Below are positions 56,795-64,000 of a DNA stretch of 64,000 nt, piece after piece. The stretch lies in NCBI GenBank assembly GCA_026826555.1, contig JAKSZT010054334.1, forward strand, positions 35,284,055-35,348,054, read 5' to 3'. The translations under genes were made by a program, and so were the position numbers. The notes below the pieces were generated by a model. The model was not told the DNA's origin, made no database searches, and saw only the letters and a program-made list of their open reading frames with translations. How positions within the stretch are numbered: the stretch's first letter is position 1; each line of letters starts with the position of its first letter. Origin of the DNA: Tolypeutes matacus. Its lineage: Eukaryota; Chordata; Mammalia; Cingulata; Chlamyphoridae.

Positions 56795-59700
56795 TGCCAG
56801 GCAGCAAAGTCCCTTTATTCACATAAGCAATTAATAAACGAACCCTTTAAACAAGATACATGTCTTGCTGCTTTTAAAGTTTGACATGAATAGAATATAA
56901 TGTGATATATTTATATGTATATATATATGAGTCTAAAACAAACTCAGAAAAGGAATGATTTGTGAGTGTGGTAATTTCACTTGGGGAGTGTGGCTTATTC
57001 AAAATTTACAAAGAAATTTAAATGTCTTTAGCCTGAGAATAAAAAAGAAGGGGAAAAAATATCTATAAACATTCCAATGCAACTTTTTCTTTAACTAGTC
57101 ACTTTTGGTGATGAAAGGCTAATAATTTTAACTCATTTTATTTTTCCTTTGACATTGAAACACATAAAGGAATTTAAAGTTTACTACCACAATAAATTTA
57201 AGTTCCTTCATTGCTCTGACTATTAAAATGAATTTCAGAATATAAGGGTTAAAATACATGCCTGTAAAATTAATTTGTATTATTAAGCAAGTAACATTTT
57301 AGTAAAGTACTGAGTGATGTTGATACGTGCAAAATAGTACCATAATATTTATAGCAAGGAGTGTCGAGCTTTGGTACAAGGAGGGAAATGAGATTCCCAG
57401 ATCAATTCCAAACTATTGTATTGTTTGAGTTCATTTCAAATGCTTCCTCTGGGACGTTTCAGATTGTGGGGTTCAGGGCAACTGTGCCTTCAATGCACAT
57501 GGAAATTTTCAGGAAATAATCGCTAATAAACATGGCCTTTGTGACTTACTATTAGTTAAGGAAAACAGTGATTGGAGAATCAACTAATAAAAATGCCATG
57601 TTTCTCATAACTTGATAATAACATCTGTACCAGTTAGAGAATTTGGAGGCAATTACATAAATGAATTAAACACTGAAGAAAGGAATTATTTATTTTTAAA
57701 GTTACCATACCTTGGAGGAGTTGGTCAATCACATCTTCCAATCATGCAGTTATGCGGTTTACACACAATATAAAAGATAGGAACAAAGACTTGATTTACA
57801 GTAATCCAAAAGAAAGAAGACGTTTTCTAACAAGGAATACTTGCGCCAAAGCACAGAAGGTGGTAATGTTTATTAAAGGATCTCTTGGAGAGCATTGAAG
57901 TGTTTAGATGATTTAAGTGATTTGTACTTTGGGGTAAAGGTAAGATTTCTCTACCATACAACTAAATTACTTAATTTTCCATAAACATGAAATAAAATGA
58001 AATATGGGTATGCTTTTAAGCAAAGAGTTTTTTTTTTATTTTGCTATATCCTAAATTAAACTTATTAAACTTGCAAACTTATTTTAACTTTCATGAAACC
58101 ATCATTCACTGCAGCATGCACTCTGAAGAACTAAGGGAGTCTATTTAGTTCAAATAGAATCAACGACTGGCTTTACAAACCTAAGAAAGTGAAAGCATTC
58201 TCAAAAATAATATTGCCAGAGACTAAACTGTTAACTTCTGCTTTAGCCAGCAGATCCTGTATTTTATTGTTCTCAGTGTACTAATTTATGATTGTGTAAC
58301 TGCTTTCCCTCTGGAATCTCTATAAAAATAGAAGCATATCTTAAGAAGATGTCTAAGGAAGTAGGGTTTTAAGTAAACAATACAATAACTTTGTTTTGAG
58401 GCTAATTAGAATTTTCAAATATCAGGGAACATTAGAAGCAGTTGGATTGAATTTTTAGATACTACTTTCTAAAAGCGAATCAAGCAAATATTGCTTAAAT
58501 CTTTTGAACTGTGGAATATTGAAGCCTATTTGAAAGTCTCATAAGTATAAGGAATTTGAATTTTGTACGTATTTCCTGATTCTCCATTTACGTGCCTCTA
58601 ACACACATTATAAGCTAAAGGGCAATGATTCATGAATGCATGGAATCACAAATAAGTTAGTAAACACAGAAAGCATTTTGAGAAGAGCTGAAATATAACA
58701 GAACACATTCCAACTGAGAATTCATAATAGTTATCTTCCAAGTAACGTGTAAAGCTTGATTGAACAAAAGATAAAGTTAATACTATCTAATAAGAACAGA
58801 CCATTATAGATCAGTGAAACTGCAAAACAGAATTATAAGACAAGGGGCAAGCCACATTATCTAAATTAACATTTTTCCAGCATGAACAAGAAGGGCCACT
58901 GTAGGAAAACGAGAGTTAAATAGTATGGCCTGCATTTAGTCAACCTGAAGTAATTATTAATTTATGGTTGTCTGTGATTTTAATGAAAATGAAAGCTGTG
59001 AGGAAAGAATTGAGAGAGATAATGTGCCGTGAAATTGAGTTCCATTTATTTAGGGGCCACCTTTTCCTTTTTTGTTGTTGTTCAAGGAAAGAAAGTTAAT
59101 GCATGATGTCCACATTAAAATTTCACTAGGATTATGTAACCACCAAGTTAAATGGTAATCATTATATTTGAGCGGAGTTAATGCAAAAGAAATTGAAGCT
59201 TGGATTTAGGTCCTCAGGCAAGGGCAGGGGTAAAAATCCACCAGTGGGCTGCAATTAATGTCAGAGTTATACTTATTGTCTTCCTAAATATGATGAATCC
59301 AATGACTATTTCATCAGATATTTTATTTTTATTGTCATCATGAAAATGTCCCTTTTGGTGATGGCATCGTTGGAAAGAATATATTTCAAGAGTAAGGAGG
59401 AAGCCACAGGAGGCAAAACAAATCATCAAAATGCAACTCTTTGACTTCAAACAAAGTGTTTCTAAATAGTCACAAGAGTGACAAGCTTTCCAGAGACTAA
59501 CAGGCATGTCTAGTGTAATAGTGTGGAAAGAACAGCAGCTCATGCATTGAATTTTCTAGTTTCATTCTACAAAAATTTCAACTTTGTTCTCAGAAACATC
59601 TTCAAAGAAGTCAATGAATAGCTCTAAATTGCTCTTCTTAATTACAAAAGGGAAAATAATACTCAATGACTTTTTATGATACTATTTTCTTTTATGAAAG

Positions 59701-59880
59701 AAAAAAATAATTTTCTAATTTTTCCCCCAATTTTAAGAAATATAAAGATAACCCTCTAAATTCAGGATAATGTCTATCTTACATGTGAAAAAAGTATTAT
59801 TTCATTAGAAAAAACTTATGTGATAGAATGGACTGCATACAGGAATTCAGATTTTTCTTGGACATATTATTATAAAATAT
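56795..59880. other. repeat-poor unassigned DNA
   Basis: About 3 kb without any retroposon, LTR or simple repeat that I can recognise, in a window otherwise rich in them. No coding frame stands out; the 109-codon minus frame at 59214-59543 has no motif. It may hold conserved non-coding elements, but that cannot be tested from one genome. Confidence 0.45.
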
Positions 59881-59919
59881 ATTTACCACACACACACAAT
59901 TTCTTATATTTTTTGGGTT

Positions 59920-60015
59920 GGATATAAGTTTTATCTGCTATTAGTATATTGGGAAATGTCTATTATAGTCCTTTGCTCTTTTTAAAATTGGGTTATTTGT
60001 ATTGAGGAAAAGGGA
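59920..60015 (-). mobile_element. inverted 5' segment of an L1
   Basis: GGGAAATGTCTATTATAGTC, CTTTGCTCTTTTTAAAATTG and GGTTATTTGTATTGAG correspond to antisense ORF2 near the NRHFS region (compare 52720-52765 in the nested L1). It directly precedes a sense L1 3' end, as expected for twin-primed insertion. Confidence 0.6.
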
Positions 60016-60019
60016 TTTA

Positions 60020-60195
60020 TAGCTTCATCAGTGAATAGTTTCTGTTTGAAGTGATGAAAAAGGGGTAATCAATATGAGTGATAATAGCACAATATTATGA
60101 CTATAATTAATACTACTAAAATGTACACTTGAATGTGGTTAAAATGTGAAATTATGTACTATAAAATCATTATTACAATAAAAATTTAAAAAATA
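60020..60195 (+). mobile_element. L1 3' end, sense
   Basis: GGTAATCAATATGAGTGATA, ATAGCACAATATTATGACTA, TTAATACTACTAAAATGTAC, TTGAATGTGGTTAAAATGTG and a terminal ACAATAAAAATTTAAAAAA look like the end of a Xenarthran L1 with AATAAA signal and A-rich tail. Confidence 0.6.
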
Positions 60196-60271
60196 TGTAT
60201 TGAGTACTGGGCACTGTGGGAAAATACCTACTCTCTAAACACTAAAATTTAGTAGTGTGGGTAGTGTTTTT

Positions 60272-60308
60272 TTCCCTCCTTCCCTCCCTCCCTCTGTCTC
60301 TCCCTCCT
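60272..60308. repeat. CCCT-rich simple repeat
   Basis: CCTCCTTCCCTCCCTCCCTC followed by CTGTCTCTCCCTCC: a short pyrimidine tract like a smaller version of 40045-40273. Confidence 0.85.
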
Positions 60309-60317
60309 TTGCGTCCC

Positions 60318-60400
60318 TTATTCAGCAAACATTTACTAGACATTTATTGAGTGCATGGCAATGTGCCAGGACATTGTGAATACAAATTTAAACAAACCTT
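60318..60400 (-). repeat. L2/MIR-like fragment
   Basis: TTCAGCAAACATTTACTAGA, CATTTATTGAGTGCATGGCA and ATGTGCCAGGACATTGTGAA match the shared L2/MIR 3' motif in antisense. It is too short to choose between them. Confidence 0.55.
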
Positions 60401-61090
60401 ACCTTTATTATTAAGGTAAGGCTTACATGTATACAAACGATTGCATGCTGCATATAATAAGTTTCTACAAAAGACTGAAGATCAAAATGAAATTTAGAGA
60501 ATGGAGAATCTTTTGCTCTGAGGTGAAAGGGAAGGATCCCTGTTGGTGCTGACATCTGAAAAGTACCTTGGTAGATCAACAGAGAATTGAAATTCTGAAT
60601 AGCATCTTCTAGGAGGTATCAGAAACCCAAGATATTGGAAGTAATGCTTAGAAGAGTGTGATAAGAAGCCTATAGTAGTAGCTGAAGCCTTTAATTCAAG
60701 AAAGTTTGAAGACCCACCATCCAGTGCCTAAAAAATACCAGTCAGATTTAAGACCACAAGGAGGGGTAGAGGTAGGTGAGGATTTGGTAATTTCATCTCT
60801 GAGGAAGGAAAGGAGTGGTTGGTCATTTTGTGTCGGTTTATGTAAATTATCTACTGGGACTGAAGTGCAGAGAAAATACATTTTTACTCCATGAGCAAAA
60901 ACAACTCTGATACCCCAAGTGGCCTGGTAGGACTCAGAAATTCTGAGTAGATCTGAACTCAAAGATCCAAAGAATTTCCAGCTCTGAAAATGGTTTCGGC
61001 TGCATTAATATGTTCTTATTAGCTAATTGCACATGCATGTTGTACGTTGTAACAATTATTTATAAGATTGATATTTAAAAACCTATATGC
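60401..61090. other. unassigned non-coding DNA
   Basis: Nothing recognised. Two opposing 60-90-codon frames at 60696-60962 overlap and have no motif. Confidence 0.4.
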
Positions 61091-61190
61091 GGGGAGTGGA
61101 TGTAGCTCAGTGATCGAGCACCTGCTTCCCAGGTACAAGGTCCTGGGTTCAATCCCTGGTACCTCCTGAAAAACAAAAGAACAAAAAAAC
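61091..61190 (+). mobile_element. short DAS-type SINE closest to tRNA-Ala
   Basis: It reads GGGGAGTGGATGTAGCTCAG, TGATCGAGCACCTGCTTCCC, GGTACAAGGTCCTGGGTTCA and ATCCCTGGTACCTCCTGA, then an A-rich tail with AAAACAAAAGAAC. Box A (TAGCTCAGTGATCG) and box B (GGTTCAATCCC) are both intact, and the resemblance to tRNA-Ala runs through the T-arm. There is an extra GTGG near the 5' end relative to a tRNA and no CCA-ready acceptor pairing, so it is a SINE and not a tRNA gene. Possible flanks (AAAACCTATATG and AAACACTTACATG) are too diverged to call as duplications. Confidence 0.9.
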
Positions 61191-64000
61191 ACTTACATGG
61201 TCCTGGACTATTTAGCTAATGGCTAAATATGACTGCAGCTATAACCTCAAGACTTCAGGCATTAAAATTGCTGAAGAAATAGCTTCCTAAATCAGAGGAG
61301 AGTTGTCATATTTGTGACAATATAAGAAGCAGATACAAGCCTACTGGAATGGAAAGTATTCCTTTTCCTGCATAGATAAATCAAGAAGAAATAGAACCTT
61401 TCTCTAAAAATGGTAAAAATGATTTATAATTGCAACTGAACTGACCTTAATTGGAATCTGCACTAAGATATAACCATTGAAAAACTTAAAAACGTCTCTC
61501 ATTTTGTCCTTATGTCTCTTTATGACCGTGTAAGTTACTTTCTTGATAAATAGTGCAGCTCATGATTTCCTGAACAAACATTGTAATTTGAATCATCTCT
61601 GCAGATTCTCAGAGTGAACGTTCTTTCAACATTCCCTACTCATCCTGAAAATGTCCCTGGTAAAGATTTTCATTGTATCGTCCCTCAATCTTTCTGTACT
61701 TTCTTTTTTCTGTGAACATAGCCCTATCCCTTTGTGCTCAAGTTTGTGGTATCTGTTGGCCTTCAGTGTTTCAACTGTGCTTCATTCATTTTAGAGCACT
61801 GGCACATTTTATCGCTTACAATTGAAATGCCATAAATTTTGACTGAAAATTGAAAACTAAGAAATCCATGCCGTAAAAGGAGTTTTGAGTCTCAAGATTT
61901 TACTGCCTAGATAACTCTAAAGATTTTGAAGACTCATAACTCCTTTTAAGTAAAAACCAAGAAATGTCATCATTCCCAGAAAGACTAAATATATTTGTCC
62001 ACCTGTGAGGGCATCATAAATTGGGAAAAGTAAAAATTTCTAAAAGGAAGACAGTCAGTAAAATATTAGCTTGTATATTGTTATCTCTATTATTTGTGTG
62101 AACTTCATTAAAAACTAATTAACAAAAAGAATATTTTTTCAATAAGAAATAATTACCAAAAAATAGTACTACTATTGACCATATATTGAATGATTTTTTG
62201 GGAAAATTATAGAATTGATTTGTGTTGGTAACATACATTCATCTGAAATTACTTTCTCAATGAGAAAAAACAACGAGTCTATCTTCTTATATCTTCATAG
62301 GTAATATCCTAATACAAATTTAATTTTTATATTCATATAATGATGAATGGGAAGGAAATTTCTAATCCTGTTATTTATTTGGAGCCAAGAGGAGATCTAT
62401 TTCATATTCTTTAGTCAAAGTGCAAACCCTGATGTATCTGCAGAGACCAGGAAAAAAAATGTAATCCACTGCAATAATTTTGTTTTTCAACCCTGTATTC
62501 CATTGTGAATACTTTCAAATGAATTTCCCCTCTGGATTTGCCTACCTGGTAGAGTTCAAACACCTCTTTAAGCAAAGTGGCAATAAAAAGCTTTAATAAG
62601 TGCAAGCCTTGCTGAGTGAGGAATCATTAGTGTAGAGGTGCAGAAAAAACACACTTTCTTATTGTAGGAAAGTGTTAGGAAAGCAGAGTGTGGAAATGAG
62701 AGTCATCAAAATGCAAATATAATAAGCTATTTAAATAAACAAATCTCACACTAATATTGTGCATGAAATCCTCTTTTCCCTAACCTCCCCTAAAGAAGAA
62801 TTTCTACTTCTTTTCCTTTCCCTATCTGAAGTTTTGTTTGCTTTAGATCCTGTTGGACGACTTCCACCTTAGCAAGGTTCATATGTGAATGAACTATAGG
62901 GTTTGATCCTCTGATGGCGATTCTCTCTCACTTCTATATATATCTATTTAAAAAGGGGACAGGGGAAGGAATTTCACTGTTACTATTGGCATTCTTAGTG
63001 GTACACCAAATTACAGAATACCAGATGAAAAGAAAAAAAAATGGCACTTGAAAATAGAGAATTTAAGTAAGAAAATTAATTTCATTAGCATCCCCAGGTA
63101 AAGGGCTGGAAATGTAATTGAAAGGATAATGCTAAGTCATTCAAAATTAAATTAAAAGAAAACAACAAGTTCCCCTAATCAAACAACTAGCAGTATTTTG
63201 CCACCTACTAATATTAATCAATACATTCTTAAATTTATATAAATGCTAAATGCACAGAATATGGTACTTAGATCATAGACCACCTAAGTGGCCATCAGAA
63301 ATTTCAATTAGGAAGTCTTGTTTCTTAATACCTTGTCACAATGACATATTAAGTGACGCTGGTGCTGGTGGTTAGAACCATCATAATACCCAAGGAAAGA
63401 GATATCACTTGTTCTAAGCAAAGCAAGAGATTGAAAGTTGGAGGTCAGAGAGCAAACCACAGGGATGGGCAAGGCTTAAGAGATGTTTTAGAGGTCTTAT
63501 TTGACACTGAGATATAATATCTGGGTAAGTATTAGGGGCTAATTTAGCTGAAAAGAATTAATATTTACACTCATGATTAATGGAAATATGTGAATTTTTC
63601 TTTAGAGCTAAATGATCATTTATTATTGCTCAATTTGCAGTTGATATTACTCTTCATTTTATTGGTGAGTAAAATATGGTATTGACAGATGGAACAGACA
63701 GGTAGAGTGAAATTTGAAGGATGTTGTATTTTTTTATTTCTGTGATCTTGAGTGTATATAGTTATTTTTCCTCTCATTTGATTATAATGCAATTTTTATG
63801 AAGGCTAAATCATGAATTTGATTCCAATACAATTTTTTGTTGTAAATATTGTTCACAAGCAACTAGTCCATGGGACATGTTTAGGTAAATATAGTCCAAA
63901 ACCCCTCTTTCTGAAAAGTAGAGGGTTTATTTCTTGCCATGTGGAATAGTACCACTGTTTGCATTTATATTTATTATTATAATTATGATCTATTTTGTAC
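61191..64000. other. repeat-poor unassigned DNA
   Basis: About 2.8 kb to the window end without recognisable repeat, gene or simple tract of note. It is AT-rich throughout. No open frame exceeds 64 codons. Confidence 0.45.

Noticed and set aside
61091..61167. Apparent tRNA-Ala gene
   Set aside because: Box A and box B are intact, but there is an additional GTGG near the 5' end, no convincing acceptor stem, and an A-rich tail. It belongs to the DAS SINE series in this window.
1..64000. CRISPR arrays, operons, bacterial or phage genes, or another prokaryotic system
   Set aside because: The SINE, MIR, L1 and LTR content shows a placental mammal nuclear genome. No regularly spaced repeats or dense coding were seen.

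Overview
The window reads as AT-rich, CpG-poor mammalian intergenic DNA (or the interior of a very long intron). I find no convincing protein-coding exon, rRNA, functional tRNA, snRNA or CRISPR array. Almost all open frames are short and lie in simple repeats, transposon relics or the antisense of transposons.

Organism: several short retroposons have a tRNA-Ala-like head, a lysine-free non-coding body rich in GACACAGAG/CAGACAG motifs and an AATAAAT-type A-rich tail. This matches the DAS SINE families of armadillos (Xenarthra; Dasypus novemcinctus is the best fit). The L1 3' ends and several unclassified repeats fit the same origin. The assignment rests on recalled family consensus, not on a database search.

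Layout. 1-5.5 kb: mostly unassigned unique DNA with an L2-like and a MIR relic. 5.5-11.1 kb: decayed antisense L1 pieces around a 730-bp LTR-like element (8387-9116). 11-17 kb: unassigned DNA with a MIR and a MaLR-like LTR (13493-13853). 17-20 kb: weak antisense L1-like sequence. 20-34 kb: unassigned DNA with MIRs, a CR1/L3-like relic, a second MaLR-like LTR (25394-25788) and a short L1 3' fragment. 34.7-40.3 kb: a dense transposon block holding a DAS SINE with a perfect target-site duplication, an old sense L1, an L1 5' end with an ~800-bp polypyrimidine tract and the start of ORF1, an unclassified repeat, an inverted L1 ORF2 fragment and a large CCCT/CCTT/CT microsatellite. 41-51 kb: LTR-like relics, MIRs and L1 pieces. 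51-55 kb: the clearest structures, namely a DAS SINE with an exact duplication (51079-51279), a 5'-truncated L1 inserted inside another DAS SINE with both pairs of target-site duplications preserved (51856-53673), and a head-to-tail pair of DAS SINEs (54560-54846). 55-64 kb: mostly repeat-poor DNA, with one L1 showing an inverted 5' segment (about 59920-60195) and one compact tRNA-Ala-like SINE (61091-61190).

No genes work together here. The biology visible is the insertion history of L1 (the likely reverse-transcriptase donor), the DAS SINEs it mobilises, and older LTR, MIR, L2 and CR1/L3 elements. I did not find a new molecular system. The most informative observations are the nested L1-in-SINE insertion, the polypyrimidine-rich L1 5' end, and three repeat segments I cannot place in a family. 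Repeat boundaries other than those fixed by target-site duplications are approximate.
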